Shown here: one piece after another, positions 43,952-53,450 of the stretch
How positions within the stretch are numbered: position 1 is the stretch's first letter
Layout: each line of letters begins with the position of its first letter
DNA from: an uncultured Oscillospiraceae bacterium
GTDB lineage: Bacteria; Bacillota; Clostridia; Oscillospirales; Oscillospiraceae
Length of the DNA: 64,000 nucleotides
NCBI GenBank assembly: GCA_910587395.1
Contig: CAJULJ010000005.1
Location: 1 to 64,000, forward strand
Reading direction: 5' to 3'
Position numbers and translations under genes: made by a program
The notes under the pieces: model-generated
Databases searched by the model: none
What the model was told of the DNA's origin: nothing
Seen by the model: only the letters and a program-made list of their open reading frames with translations

Positions 43952-45316
43952 TTATTTCAGCAGTCCCTGAATCAAAATCACCAGGATCAGCACCGGGAGC
44001 ACAAACTGGAAGTAGGGCTTCAGCGCCCGGGGCATTTTGATCCCCTTGCCGGTGTTGGCCTCCTCCAGGTACCGGTCGAAGCCCCAGCCCCACTTGGTGA
44101 CGCAGAACAGCAGGTACACCAGCGATCCCAGCGGCAGCAGCAGGTTGCTCACCAGGAAGTCCTCAATGTCCAGAACCTGACCCACGCTGCCGTTGGGCAG
44201 CACGGCCTCAAAATACCACAGGTTATACCCCAGCACGCAGGGCATACTGGCAAGGAGCACAAATACCCCGTTCACCATCGCCGCCTTTTTCCGGCTCCAG
44301 CCGAAGTTGTCGATGCACCCGGCCAGCAGATTCTCAAACACCGCGATCACCGTGGAGAAGCTGGCGAAGGACATGAACAGGAAGAACAGCGACCCCCACA
44401 GCCGTCCGCCCGCCATGTTGGCGAACACCTTGGGCAGGGTCATGAAGATGAGGGACGGCCCCGCATCCGGCGTCACATCGAAGGAGAAGCAGGCGGGGAA
44501 GATAATCAGTCCGCTCATGAGAGCCACAAAGGTGTCCAGCCCGCAGATGCGCACCGCCTCCCCGGCCAGAGTGTTGTCCCGGCTCATGTAGCTGCCGAAA
44601 ATCTCCATGGCGGCGACACCCAGGCTCAGGGTGAAAAACGCCTGATTCATGGCGGCGGTGACGACCTTTCCAAGCCCCTGCTCCACCGCCCGGCCGAAGT
44701 CGGGCAGGAGGTAGAACTTCACCCCTTCCCCGGCTCCGGGGAGGGTCAGGCTGTGCACCGCCAGCACCACGATCAGTCCCAGCAGGCCGGCCATCATCAC
44801 CTTGGTCACCCGCTCCAGGCCGCCTTGCAGCCCCAGGGAGCACACCAGGAAGCCCGCCAGCACCGTGATCGCCATCCAGACCGTCATCTCGGCGGGGTTG
44901 GCCCGCATGGCGGAAAACACCCCGTCCACCGCCTCGCCGGTCAGCCCCGAGAAGGTCCCCCCGGCGAATTTGAAAAAGTAGCCCAGCATCCAGCCGGACA
45001 CGGTGGTGTAGTACATCATCAGCAGATAGCACCCGATGAGGCAGAACCAGCCGTGGATATGCCACTTGGACCCGGCGGGCTCCAGGGCCTGGTACCCCAG
45101 CACGGCGCTCTTACGGCTGGCCCGGCCCACCGCAAGCTCCATGGTCAGCACGGGTATGCCCATAATCACCAGAAACAGCAGGTAAAACAGCACAAACACC
45201 CCGCCGCCGTTCTCCCCAGTGACGTAGGGGAATTTCCACACGTTGCCGATGCCGATGGCACAGCCCGCGCTCACCAGCAGGAAGCCCAGCCGGGAGCGGA
45301 AATTTTCTCGCTTCAT
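43952..45316 (-). CDS. sodium-dependent amino-acid transporter (NSS/SNF family)
   Basis: 454 aa, about eleven to twelve helices. Signature first helix GCAIGIGNVWKFPYV with TGENGGGVFVLFYL, the LeuT-type unwound helix 1, and FDVTPDAGPSLIF/LPKVF in helix 8 region. Imports an amino acid (tryptophan, leucine or similar) with sodium. ATG 45316 has AGGAG 9 bases upstream; the longer frame to 45391 has no such site. Lies 34 bp downstream of the GH13 gene and is probably cotranscribed with it. Confidence 0.92.
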   Translation of the reverse strand: MKRENFRSRLGFLLVSAGCAIGIGNVWKFPYVTGENGGGVFVLFYLLFLVIMGIPVLTMELAVGRASRKSAVLGYQALEPAGSKWHIHGWFCLIGCYLLMMYYTTVSGWMLGYFFKFAGGTFSGLTGEAVDGVFSAMRANPAEMTVWMAITVLAGFLVCSLGLQGGLERVTKVMMAGLLGLIVVLAVHSLTLPGAGEGVKFYLLPDFGRAVEQGLGKVVTAAMNQAFFTLSLGVAAMEIFGSYMSRDNTLAGEAVRICGLDTFVALMSGLIIFPACFSFDVTPDAGPSLIFMTLPKVFANMAGGRLWGSLFFLFMSFASFSTVIAVFENLLAGCIDNFGWSRKKAAMVNGVFVLLASMPCVLGYNLWYFEAVLPNGSVGQVLDIEDFLVSNLLLPLGSLVYLLFCVTKWGWGFDRYLEEANTGKGIKMPRALKPYFQFVLPVLILVILIQGLLK

Positions 45317-45350
45317 CCCTTTTTTCTCCTTACCTCTATTTGCGCTGTAT

Positions 45351-46658
45351 TCATCCGGGTCCTTCCCCGGTCCAGGGGGCCTCGAAAACAATGGGGAAGC
45401 CCCGGCAGCTCAGCATACCCTCGCTGACCTTCACCGGCGCCCTCTCAAGCGCCAGGTTGGGATAGACCCCGTCCGGCGCGTCCGCCGGTACCAGGGCATC
45501 CCGGCCCCGCAGGCTGAACACCCCCACCAGCTGACGGTCTCCTTTTCTATGCGTGGCGTACAGGATATCGCGGGGCAGGGCTCTCACCTCATACCGGCTG
45601 TCGGTGAGGAGAGGATTCCTTTTCAGCGCGGCCAGCTCCCTCATCGTCTCCGAGTAGTCCAGCCCATCGGACCAGTCCACCTCATCCTTGTCGAACAGGC
45701 TGGGCCGGTGGCCGTCCCGCGCCTCCTGCCCGGCGTACAGCAGGGTCATCCCCTTCTGGAAATAGAGGAATGCCTCCCAGTTGTGCCTCACTCTGTGGTT
45801 CGGGATGAGAAACGCCGCCCGGGCTCTGTCGTGGTTCTCCAGAAAGCGAAGCTTCACGTAGTTTTCGGGATAAATGGTCTCCTGGGCGTTGATCGCCTCC
45901 GCGTACCGCTCCAGCGGGGCCCTGCCCTCCAGATACGCCTGGAACACATCGTAAATGTCGTAGTCGTAGCAGATGTCAAAGGCCTGGTACAGCTCGGAGT
46001 CGGACAGCGCGCCCATTCCCTGGGCCCGCCACTCCCTGACGGCGCCGGGTTCCACCGACTCGGCCAGCCAGAGGCAGCCGGGGCGCACCCGCTCCACCTC
46101 TTCCCGTGCCCGGAGCCAGAAGTCCAGCGGCACCAGGGGCGCCACGTCGCACCGGAAGCCGTCCACCATGGAGGCCCAGTATTTCAGCGTCTCAATCTGA
46201 TAATCCCACAGCCCCGGCTGGGAGTAGTCCAGGTCGATGACATCCCACCACTCTCCCACCCGGTTGCCGAAGCTGCCGTCCGGCTTGCGGTAGAACCACT
46301 CGGGATGCTCCCGCGCCAGCCGGGAGTCGGGGGAGGTGTGGTTATACACCACGTCGATGACGCACCTCATCCCCAGCTTGTGAATGTCGTCCACCAAGCG
46401 TTGAAAATCCTCCAGAGCGCCATACTCCGGGTTGACCGCCCGGTAGTCCCGAATGGCGTATGGACTGCCCAAGCCGCCCTTTCGGTTCACCTCTCCGATG
46501 GGGTGAATGGGCATCAGCCAGATGATGTCCGCTCCCAGGTCTCGGATGCGCCCCAGGTCCCGGCGCACCCCCTCAAAGGTGCCCTCGGGGCTGTAATTGC
46601 GCACAAAAACGGAATACATGATCTGATTTCGACAGGATTTACTGGTGCTTTTCGCCAT
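45351..46658 (-). CDS. GH13 alpha-amylase-family glycosidase
   Basis: 435 aa. (Beta/alpha)8 enzyme with the four GH13 regions: DVVYNHTS, DGFRCDVAP (nucleophile Asp), WLAESVEP (acid/base Glu) and FLENHDRAR (transition-state Asp). No signal peptide, so it acts inside the cell on maltodextrin-like or sucrose-type substrates. The enzyme is short and lacks clear extra domains. GAGGGGG site; own promoter at 46689-46717. Confidence 0.9.
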   Translation of the reverse strand: MAKSTSKSCRNQIMYSVFVRNYSPEGTFEGVRRDLGRIRDLGADIIWLMPIHPIGEVNRKGGLGSPYAIRDYRAVNPEYGALEDFQRLVDDIHKLGMRCVIDVVYNHTSPDSRLAREHPEWFYRKPDGSFGNRVGEWWDVIDLDYSQPGLWDYQIETLKYWASMVDGFRCDVAPLVPLDFWLRAREEVERVRPGCLWLAESVEPGAVREWRAQGMGALSDSELYQAFDICYDYDIYDVFQAYLEGRAPLERYAEAINAQETIYPENYVKLRFLENHDRARAAFLIPNHRVRHNWEAFLYFQKGMTLLYAGQEARDGHRPSLFDKDEVDWSDGLDYSETMRELAALKRNPLLTDSRYEVRALPRDILYATHRKGDRQLVGVFSLRGRDALVPADAPDGVYPNLALERAPVKVSEGMLSCRGFPIVFEAPWTGEGPG

Positions 46659-46688
46659 ATTGATCCCCCTCTCAAACCGCACCACATT

Positions 46689-46717
46689 AAGATATCACGT
46701 TTCTCACTGGATGGCAA
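46689..46717 (-). promoter_or_regulatory. promoter of GH13-NSS
   Basis: Minus-strand TTGCCA (46717-46712), 17-bp spacer, TATCTT (46694-46689), just past the terminator of the third ABC operon. Confidence 0.65.
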
Positions 46718-46730
46718 CCCGTATTTCCAG

Positions 46731-46764
46731 AAAAAGCCCGGACCCATCCAGGTCCGGGCTTTTC
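46731..46764 (-). terminator. terminator of ABC operon 3
   Basis: 11-bp stem AAGCCCGGACC (46734-46744) with its complement (46751-46761), loop CATCCA, T5 on the minus strand. Confidence 0.9.
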
Positions 46765-46767
46765 ACC

Positions 46768-47493
46768 CTAATCCAGCGCCAGGGAAGCGTCCAGCAGCTT
46801 TTTGGTGTAGGGGTGCCGGGGATGGTCGTAGATCGTATCCACATCCCCCTCCTCCACGATCTCGCCGCCCGTCATCACCGCCACCCGGTCGCAGAGCTGG
46901 TATACCACCGCCAGATCGTGGGAGATAAACAGGTAGGACAGGCCCAGCTCCTCCTTAAGGTCGGCCAGCAGTCGCAGAATCTGCGCCTGCAAGGTCACGT
47001 CCAGCGCCGACACCGGCTCGTCCAGCACAATGAGCTTGCTGCCCTGGATGAGGGCGGCGGCGATGGCCACCCGCTGGCGCTGTCCGCCGGACAGTTGGGC
47101 GGGCTTCCGGGACAGGTGCTCTTCCTCCAACCCCACCAGGGGCAGAAACCGCACGACCTTTTCCCGGCGCTCCGCCCGGTTCCTCATCCCGGCGGCCCGG
47201 AGGGGCTCCTCCAGAATCCAGCCCACCGTCTTGGCCGGGTTCAGCGAGCCGTAGGGGTCCTGAAACACCATCTGCGGGCGCTCACTGTTGACGCACAGGG
47301 TCCCGATGACGTCGGCGACCATCCCCAGCACGCATTTGGCCAGGGTGGACTTGCCCGACCCGGATTCGCCCACGATTCCCAGCACCTCGCCGGGGGCCAG
47401 GTCCAGGGACACGCGGCGCAGCACCTGCTTACGGTCCTTCCCCCGGCCATACCAACTGCTCAGGTCACGGATATGCACGATGGGTTCAGCCAT
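46768..47493 (-). CDS. ABC transporter ATPase, short OppF/NikE type (system 3)
   Basis: 241 aa. Walker [14 protein letters not shown], signature [15 protein letters not shown], Walker [15 protein letters not shown]-loop ISHDLA. It ends soon after [14 protein letters not shown], so it lacks the ~80-residue Opp extension and the Fe-S cysteines seen in systems 1 and 2. That shorter form is common in nickel/metallophore and some dipeptide importers. Overlaps the preceding ATPase gene by 8 bp. Confidence 0.9.
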   Translation of the reverse strand: MAEPIVHIRDLSSWYGRGKDRKQVLRRVSLDLAPGEVLGIVGESGSGKSTLAKCVLGMVADVIGTLCVNSERPQMVFQDPYGSLNPAKTVGWILEEPLRAAGMRNRAERREKVVRFLPLVGLEEEHLSRKPAQLSGGQRQRVAIAAALIQGSKLIVLDEPVSALDVTLQAQILRLLADLKEELGLSYLFISHDLAVVYQLCDRVAVMTGGEIVEEGDVDTIYDHPRHPYTKKLLDASLALD

Positions 47494-48295
47494 CCTGTCC
47501 GCCCCCTCTCAGCTTTTTCCGGGCGGGGCGGGAGGCGATGAGCAGCTTGGTGTACTCCGCCCTGGGGTGGTAGAACACGTCGTCCACCGCCCCGGACTCC
47601 ACAATGTTCCCCTGCTTCATCACCACCACCCGGCCGCACAGGGCCTTCACCACCCCCAGGTCGTGGGAGATGAACAGGATGGCGGTGCCCTCCTTGCGGT
47701 TGATGTCCTTCAGCGTCTCCAGAATCTGTGCCTGGATGGTCACGTCCAGCGCCGTGGTGGGCTCGTCGGCGATGAGCAGCCGGGGCCGCAGCACCAGCGC
47801 CGAGGCGATCATCACCCGCTGCCGCATCCCGCCGGACAACTGGTGGGGGTATTGGGGATACACGCTTTCCGGATCAGGAAGCCCCGCCAGAGCCATGGCG
47901 TCCAGGGCGCGGGCTTTTCGCTCCGCCCGGGACAGCTTTTCGTGGATACGCAGCGACTCCTCCACCTGCTTCCCGATGCGCATGGTGGGGTTCAGGCTGG
48001 TCATGGGCTCCTGGAAGATGATGGACAGGTCCCGGCCCTGGTACTGCCGCAGCTCCTCCCGGGACAGGGCCAGCAGGTCGATGCCCTCGAATACGGCGCT
48101 GCCGCTCACCGTTACCTGGGAGCGCCGGATCAGCCCCATCAGCGCGTGGGCGGTCATGGACTTGCCCGAGCCGGACTCGCCCACGATGCCCACCACCTCG
48201 CCCCGGTCCATGTCCAGACAGAAGCGGTCCACGGCGGTGAAGGGCGCGCCCCGGTCGGTGAACACCACGCTCAAATCCCGAATGCTCAGCATCAT
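47486..48295 (-). CDS. ABC transporter ATPase, short OppD/NikD type (system 3)
   Basis: 269 aa. Walker [14 protein letters not shown], signature [15 protein letters not shown], Walker [14 protein letters not shown]-loop ISHDLG, ending shortly after [15 protein letters not shown]. Start ATG 48295 overlaps the OppC stop (ATGATG); the frame stays open far upstream inside oppC but that is not used. Like its partner it lacks the Cys-bearing tail. Confidence 0.9.
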   Translation of the reverse strand: MMLSIRDLSVVFTDRGAPFTAVDRFCLDMDRGEVVGIVGESGSGKSMTAHALMGLIRRSQVTVSGSAVFEGIDLLALSREELRQYQGRDLSIIFQEPMTSLNPTMRIGKQVEESLRIHEKLSRAERKARALDAMALAGLPDPESVYPQYPHQLSGGMRQRVMIASALVLRPRLLIADEPTTALDVTIQAQILETLKDINRKEGTAILFISHDLGVVKALCGRVVVMKQGNIVESGAVDDVFYHPRAEYTKLLIASRPARKKLRGGGQDG

Positions 48296-49098
48296 GACAC
48301 CGCCCCCATCCGCTCCCGGACGCCCTCGCCCACCAGGCCCACGCCCAGGATGAGCAGGATCACCACCGCCGCCGGGAAGACGGCGCACCAGGGCAGGGTG
48401 AACAGATAGCCCTGGGCATCCTTGAGCATGTAGCCCAGGCTGGGCTCCGTGGGAGTGACGCCAATGCCCAGATAGCTCATAGACGCCTCCGCCAGCACCG
48501 CGTTGTTGAAGCCGATGGTCAACCCGGACAGCAAGACCGGCCAGGTGTTGGGCAGGATGTGGACGAAGATGATCCGAAGGCCGGACACCCCCATGAGCCG
48601 GGCGGACCGGACGAAATCCCGGTCCCGGTACTTGAGGAACTCCCCCCGGACCAGCCGGGCAAAGCTGGGGACGAACAGCACGCCCAGCGCCCCGATCACA
48701 TTGTACTTTCCCGGCCCGGTGACCGCCAGCACCACCAGGGCCAGCAGCACGCTGGGGAAGGCCGCGATGGCGTCGCACAGGCGCATGACGAGGGCGTCCA
48801 CCGGGCCGCCGTAGTAGCCGCACAGAGCCCCGACGGCCAGCCCGCACACCGCCCCAACCGCCAGCACCGCCAGGGCGATGGTCAGGGTGGAACCCGCCCC
48901 CTCCAGGGTGCGGGAGAAGACGTCCCGCCCCATGGAATCGCAGCCGAACAGGTGACGGAGGGAGGGCTTAGCCTCCCGGTCGGCGGCACTCATGGCGGAG
49001 GGCACATAGGGCGTCCAGAAAAAGCCCACGGCGATATAGAGCAGCATGAGCGCCGTCAAAATCACCCCAATGGTGAGATACCAGTTTTTTCGTTTCAT
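48292..49098 (-). CDS. ABC transporter permease, OppC/NikC type (system 3)
   Basis: 268 aa. First helix WYLTIGVILTALMLLYIAVG, then the OppC mark HLFGCDSMGRDVFSRTLEG, five further helices and the coupling loop DRDFVRSARLMGVSGLRIIF. ATG 49098 is preferred (GAGGTG 6 bases upstream) over a GTG at 49107 overlapping the oppB stop. Confidence 0.92.
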   Translation of the reverse strand: MKRKNWYLTIGVILTALMLLYIAVGFFWTPYVPSAMSAADREAKPSLRHLFGCDSMGRDVFSRTLEGAGSTLTIALAVLAVGAVCGLAVGALCGYYGGPVDALVMRLCDAIAAFPSVLLALVVLAVTGPGKYNVIGALGVLFVPSFARLVRGEFLKYRDRDFVRSARLMGVSGLRIIFVHILPNTWPVLLSGLTIGFNNAVLAEASMSYLGIGVTPTEPSLGYMLKDAQGYLFTLPWCAVFPAAVVILLILGVGLVGEGVRERMGAVS

Positions 49099-49103
49099 AG
49101 CGC

Positions 49104-50045
49104 TCACCTCTCAGCGATCCGGGGATCCATCACCCGGTAAAGCAGGTCTGCCAGGAAGTTGCAGCCCACCACCACCGCCGCCAGCAGCACCACGATGGCC
49201 TGGACCACCGGGTAGTCCCGGTGGCCGATTTCGGTGATCAGCAAACGCCCCAGTCCGGGGATGGTGAACACCTGCTCCACCACGATGGAGCCGGCCATGA
49301 TGTCGCCGACGGCCATGGCCAGGAAGGTGACTACCGGAATCATGGCGTTGCGCAGCACATGCCGCCGCAGGGCGGAGCTCTGGCTGTTGCCTTTACTGTA
49401 AGCGGTGCGGATGTAGTCCTGGCCCAGCTCCCCCAGGATGGAGCCCCGCAGCAGCTTCACCGTCATGGCGCTCTTGGGCAGGGCCACCGCCAGGGCGGGG
49501 AACACCATGAACCGCAGGTGGGCCCCCAGGCCGTCCTCCAGGGGGACATACTCCGGCCGGAACCATTTCAGCACCAGGGCAAAGAGGAACATCAGGCCGA
49601 TGCCCATGATAAAGTTGGGCACGGACATGGTCACCTGGGCGAGCACCGTTACGAGCCTGTCCACGACGCCCCCCCGGCGCCGGGCGGAGATCAGCCCCAG
49701 GGGCAGGGAGATGGCCACAATGAGCGCAAACGAGAGGGCGGCCATCACCAGCGTGACCTGCGCCCGGGTGGCCACCAGCTCGGACACCGGCATGTCAAAC
49801 TTGAAGGACCGGCCGAAGTCCCCGGTGACAAAGGCGGCCAGCCAGCTCCAATACCGCTGCCATACCGGCAGGTCCAGCCCGTGCTGGGCCCGAAAGGCGG
49901 CGATCTCTTCCCGTGTGGCCTCGGCCCCCAGGACGGAGGTGGTGGGATCACCGGGGATGACGGAGAAAGCGGCGAAAGCCAGTACGCTCACCAGCAGCAG
50001 GGTGCCAACAAGCAGCCCCGCCCGTTTCAGTAAGGCTTTTCCCAC
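49104..50045 (-). CDS. ABC transporter permease, OppB/NikB type (system 3)
   Basis: 313 aa from GTG 50045, with AAGGGGG 8 bases upstream; TTG 50069 is the alternative. Helix 1 GLLVGTLLLVSVLAFAAFSVI is followed by PGDPTTSVLGAEAT, the OppB pattern; coupling region LLRGSILGELGQDYIRTAYSKG. Separated from the binding-protein gene by a strong intercistronic hairpin. Confidence 0.92.
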   Translation of the reverse strand: MGKALLKRAGLLVGTLLLVSVLAFAAFSVIPGDPTTSVLGAEATREEIAAFRAQHGLDLPVWQRYWSWLAAFVTGDFGRSFKFDMPVSELVATRAQVTLVMAALSFALIVAISLPLGLISARRRGGVVDRLVTVLAQVTMSVPNFIMGIGLMFLFALVLKWFRPEYVPLEDGLGAHLRFMVFPALAVALPKSAMTVKLLRGSILGELGQDYIRTAYSKGNSQSSALRRHVLRNAMIPVVTFLAMAVGDIMAGSIVVEQVFTIPGLGRLLITEIGHRDYPVVQAIVVLLAAVVVGCNFLADLLYRVMDPRIAER

Positions 50046-50072
50046 GGGGAAAGCCCCCTTTCTTTCCAAGAA

Positions 50073-50103
50073 GGGCGGGGCCGTCCCACGGACGACCCCG
50101 CCC
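50073..50103 (-). other. intercistronic stem-loop after the system 3 binding protein
   Basis: Arms GGGCGGGG (50073-50080) and CCCCGCCC (50096-50103) plus inner GTCC/GGAC pairing around CAC. No T-run, so probably a 3'-end stabiliser that keeps binding protein above permease levels. Confidence 0.6.
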
Positions 50104-50129
50104 CATGCTGTTTCTTGGTGGAAAATAAA

Positions 50130-51716
50130 TTATTTGTAGTGGATGGACGACATGTCGATGACGTATGTGCGGTAGAAGGTGAACCCGTCCAGCGCGGGAT
50201 TCAGCACCGCCAGGTCGCACAGGTCCTGAATCCACAGGCTGGCCGCCTTCTCGTTCAGAATCTCCTCCGCCCGCTTGTACAGCCCGACCTGCTCTTCGCT
50301 GTCGGTGGCCGTCATGGCGCGGCTCATCACGTCGTCAAACTCCTCGTCCTGGAAGTTGATGAAGTTCTTCTGGTTGTCGCTCATGTAGCGCACCAGCATC
50401 TCCCGGGCGGTCATGTCGTCGGCGGAGATGCCGCACACCGTGGACTGGTAGTCCCGGCCCCGGTACACGTCCGACACCCAGCTCTCCCACTCGATGGGCG
50501 CCAGCTCGGCGGTGATGCCCGCCTGCTTGAGCTGCTCAATGATAACCTGGGCGGTGTCCATGTGCTGGGCGTAGTTGGAGGGGGCGGTGATGGTCATGCT
50601 AAAGCCGTCGGGATAGCCCGCCTGGGCCAACAGCTCCTTGGCCTTCTCCACGTCCGGCTGGTAGCGTTCCGCCAGCTCGGGCACAAAGTACGTATTCTGG
50701 GCGGGGTACATGCTGGTGCCGGTGGCCACGCCCGCGCCGTTGCACACAAACTCAATGATCTCGTTCACGTCGATGGCGTAGTACATGGCCTGACGGACCA
50801 GCTCGTTGTCAAAGGGTTCCACGGCGTTGTTGAGGTAAAGCGCCTGGACCAGCTTCATGGTGTCCTGGTGGACGGTGAACTGGTCCTTCACCTCGCGCTC
50901 CAGGGTGTTGGGCAGGTGGACCACCATGTCCAGCGTGCCGCCCTTCAGGCCGATGACCATGGCGTTCACGTCGGGGACGATTTTGAAGGTCACCTCGTCC
51001 AGGCTGGCGGCCTTCTCCTGGTTCCAGTAGCCGTCGTACTTCTCCATCACCAGGCTGTCCTGGGGGGTGTAGGAGACGAACCGGAAGGGGCCGGTGCCGG
51101 TCATGGTGTCGGTGATGGTTGGGCCGGAGTTCTTGGGGATGATGGGGGCGGTGAGGGCGTTGAGGAATTCCAGACTGGGCTCGGACAGGGTGACGACCAC
51201 ATGGCTGTCGTCGGCGGCCTCAATGCGCTCCACAACAGAAAACGCCGAGACCAGAGGCTTTCCTTCGTTCTCCGATCCGGCGCAGCGTTCCAGGGAATAG
51301 ACCACATCCTCGATGGTGACGGCCTCTCCGTTGTGGAACGTGACGCCCTCCCGCAGGGTGAAGGTGTACGTGGTCCCATCCTCAGAAATCTCATAGTCAC
51401 TGGCGACGGCCGGGGTCAGCGAACCGTCGGGGCTGGCCTTCACCAGTCCCTCGAAGATGTTGAACAAGACCTCGCGGATGCCTGCCGTTTTGGCAAGCTG
51501 TGGATCGAGGTTGCTCAAATCCTGTGCGATACCTACCGTGACTGAGTTCCCGTTGGGTAACTCGCCCGATTGTGCAGCGGACGCCTCGCTCCCGCTGTCG
51601 GTCACGTCCGAAGAGGGCGTGGCCTGCGTGTCTCCTGCGCTGCATGCGCACAGTGAGACCGCCAGCATGGCAAAGGCGGCCAGCAGCAAAAGGGCCCGTT
51701 TGACAAACTTGGGCAT
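50130..51716 (-). CDS. family 5 solute-binding lipoprotein (system 3)
   Basis: 528 aa. Signal peptide MPKFVKRALLLLAAFAMLAV with lipobox LCAC (C25), then SBP_bac_5 features (YTFTLREGVTFHNGEAVTIE; GTGPFRFVSYTPQD). Binds peptide or a metal-metallophore complex; the short ATPases make the latter worth considering. First gene of the operon. Codon use changes slightly at the N-terminus (more AT-rich), which is common for signal peptides. Confidence 0.92.
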   Translation of the reverse strand: MPKFVKRALLLLAAFAMLAVSLCACSAGDTQATPSSDVTDSGSEASAAQSGELPNGNSVTVGIAQDLSNLDPQLAKTAGIREVLFNIFEGLVKASPDGSLTPAVASDYEISEDGTTYTFTLREGVTFHNGEAVTIEDVVYSLERCAGSENEGKPLVSAFSVVERIEAADDSHVVVTLSEPSLEFLNALTAPIIPKNSGPTITDTMTGTGPFRFVSYTPQDSLVMEKYDGYWNQEKAASLDEVTFKIVPDVNAMVIGLKGGTLDMVVHLPNTLEREVKDQFTVHQDTMKLVQALYLNNAVEPFDNELVRQAMYYAIDVNEIIEFVCNGAGVATGTSMYPAQNTYFVPELAERYQPDVEKAKELLAQAGYPDGFSMTITAPSNYAQHMDTAQVIIEQLKQAGITAELAPIEWESWVSDVYRGRDYQSTVCGISADDMTAREMLVRYMSDNQKNFINFQDEEFDDVMSRAMTATDSEEQVGLYKRAEEILNEKAASLWIQDLCDLAVLNPALDGFTFYRTYVIDMSSIHYK

Positions 51717-51771
51717 TTTGCTTCTTCCTTTCTACTGCATTTCTCGCAACTGTATTCAGTTGTCGGGGTAT

Positions 51772-51799
51772 ATTGTAGCACACCGGGCCGAAATTGCAA
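51772..51799 (-). promoter_or_regulatory. promoter of ABC operon 3
   Basis: Minus-strand TTGCAA (51799-51794), 16-bp spacer, TGCTACAAT extended -10 (TACAAT at 51777-51772). The -35 lies inside the hairpin at 51783-51817. Confidence 0.65.
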
Positions 51800-51817
51800 G
51801 AGGCAATTTCGGCCCGG
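51783..51817 (-). terminator. perfect hairpin after the radical SAM gene, overlapping the next promoter
   Basis: 15-bp perfect stem (51783-51797 with 51803-51817, arm CCGGGCCGAAATTGC), 5-base loop, directly after the radical SAM stop. There is no T-run, so termination strength is uncertain; the same DNA carries the -35 of ABC operon 3. Confidence 0.65.
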
Positions 51818-51827
51818 CATGATCTTT

Positions 51828-53219
51828 TTATCCAGCGGCCCTCTGCTCCGCGCAGCGCCGGGCGCAGTCCGAGCAGCTATGGCCGTGGCTCCACAGCCGT
51901 TCCGCCGTCTCATCCCAGGCCTGGGCGTAGCCGTCGCACTTGCCGCACAGGTGCTCCACCGTCTCGGGGGATTGCAGGTCGGTGGATTTCGCCCCCGTTT
52001 TCGCTACCATTTCCCGCAGCTTCTCCGGGTTCTCCAGCATGGGGCAGGGCTTCAGATGATTCTCATTGAAGGGCTGGCCGTCGTGGTAGGCCATGAACAT
52101 GGGGGAGCGCAGGCAGTCCAGCAGGGGCATCGAACGGATATTGCAGTCTGAGTAGTGGACAAATACGCAGGGGTCCACATCGCCGTTGGCGTTGATGTGC
52201 AGGTAGCGCCGCCCCCCGGCGATACAGCCGCCCACATACTCCCCGTCGTTCTGGAAGTCGATGAGAAACAGGGGCTTGCTCTTGCGGTAGGCCCGGATGC
52301 GGTCATACATCGCCTCCCGCTGCTCAGGGGAGGGCATCAGCTCGGGGGCGGCGTCGTTGCCCACGGGCATATAGTGGAAGTACCAGGAGAACTTGGCCCC
52401 CCACTCCACCAGCTTGTCCACGAACTCCTCCGAGCTGATGGAGTCCAGGTTGGCGCTGGTGTAGCAGCAGGAGGTGCCGAAGGGCAGCTTGCGTTCCTTC
52501 AAAATCTCCATGGCCCGGCGAACCTTCTGGAACACGCCGTCGCCCCGCCTGCCGTCGGTGGCCTCCTCGAAGCCCTCCACGCTGATGGCGGGGACAAAAT
52601 TCTTCACCCGCAGCATCTGGTCGGCGAAGTCCTCGTCAATGAGGGTGGCGTTGGTGAAGCACAGGAACTCGCAGTCATTGTGTTTGTTGCAAAGGGCGAT
52701 CAGGTCATCCTTGCGCACCATGGGTTCGCCGCCGGTGTAGATGTAGATGTACACCCCCAGCTTTTTGCCCTGGGTGATGATGCTGTCGATCTCATCAAAG
52801 CTCAGGTTCAGCTTATTGCCGTATTCCGCCGCCCAGCAGCCGGTGCAGTGCAGGTTGCAGGCGGAGGTGGGGTCCAGCAGGATGGCCCAGGGGATGTTGC
52901 AGCCGTACCGCTCCCGGGCCTCCTCCTGGACGGCCCAGCCGATCAGGTTGCCGTTGAGCATAAAGTTCTCGAAAAAGGTTTTGCGTACCTCGCCGTCGAT
53001 GTCCGTCCACATGCTGCGCAGCAGACGGTACCAGTTGTTGTCCGGGTTCTCGATCACCTTGCGGAAGGCGGAGCGCTGGTCGGGGAAGCTGTTGGGGCCG
53101 TCTCCGGCAAACCGGTCCACCCAGTCCATCAGCCGGGGGATGTTAGCGTCCGGGTCCTTGTCCAAATATCCGTACATCGCCCGGAAGCCCGCCCGCTTTA
53201 CGCTGTTCATCATACTCAT
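51828..53219 (-). CDS. radical SAM protein with C-terminal SPASM-like cysteine region
   Basis: 463 aa. An N-terminal helical domain (residues ~1-105) precedes the radical SAM core: DPTSACNLHCTGCWAAEYG holds the CX3CX2C cluster motif, YIYTGGEPMVRKD the glycine motif. After about residue 330 there are auxiliary cysteines (YVGGCIAGG; DVDPCVFVHYSDC; LKPCPMLENP; LCGKCDGYAQ; SCSDCARRC), fitting a SPASM/Twitch domain with extra [4Fe-4S] clusters. Such enzymes modify peptides or proteins or act as sulfatase maturases, but no precursor peptide gene is obvious nearby. A TetR gene lies upstream. AAAGGA site. Confidence 0.85.
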   Translation of the reverse strand: MSMMNSVKRAGFRAMYGYLDKDPDANIPRLMDWVDRFAGDGPNSFPDQRSAFRKVIENPDNNWYRLLRSMWTDIDGEVRKTFFENFMLNGNLIGWAVQEEARERYGCNIPWAILLDPTSACNLHCTGCWAAEYGNKLNLSFDEIDSIITQGKKLGVYIYIYTGGEPMVRKDDLIALCNKHNDCEFLCFTNATLIDEDFADQMLRVKNFVPAISVEGFEEATDGRRGDGVFQKVRRAMEILKERKLPFGTSCCYTSANLDSISSEEFVDKLVEWGAKFSWYFHYMPVGNDAAPELMPSPEQREAMYDRIRAYRKSKPLFLIDFQNDGEYVGGCIAGGRRYLHINANGDVDPCVFVHYSDCNIRSMPLLDCLRSPMFMAYHDGQPFNENHLKPCPMLENPEKLREMVAKTGAKSTDLQSPETVEHLCGKCDGYAQAWDETAERLWSHGHSCSDCARRCAEQRAAG

Positions 53220-53306
53220 ATCTCACATGTTCCTTTCTTTTTGTCCGGGGGCCGCCCTTCAACAAATGGTAGCGGCTCAATATATTTGTTTTGTGTGCTT
53301 TCTGTT

Positions 53307-53357
53307 GGGGTATCATTAAAATACGGCTGTTTTCCTGCTCAGTGGTCATGATACCCC
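53307..53357. repeat. 10-bp inverted repeat upstream of the radical SAM gene
   Basis: GGGGTATCAT (53307-53316) and ATGATACCCC (53348-53357), exact complements 31 bp apart, between the radical SAM start and the tetR terminator. A possible pair of operator half-sites for the adjacent TetR regulator. Confidence 0.5.
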
Positions 53358-53381
53358 TATGTCCCGCAATGTTCCATAGAC

Positions 53382-53425
53382 AAAAAACGGGGCCTTGTCA
53401 AAACTCTGACAAGGCCCCGTTTTTT
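53382..53425. terminator. strong bidirectional terminator after tetR
   Basis: 19-bp stem (53382-53400 with 53407-53425, core CGGGGCCTTGTCA) including terminal A6/T6 pairs, 6-base loop. Confidence 0.93.
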
Positions 53426-53450
53426 GTAAAATTTTGTCGAAATAAGCCGC

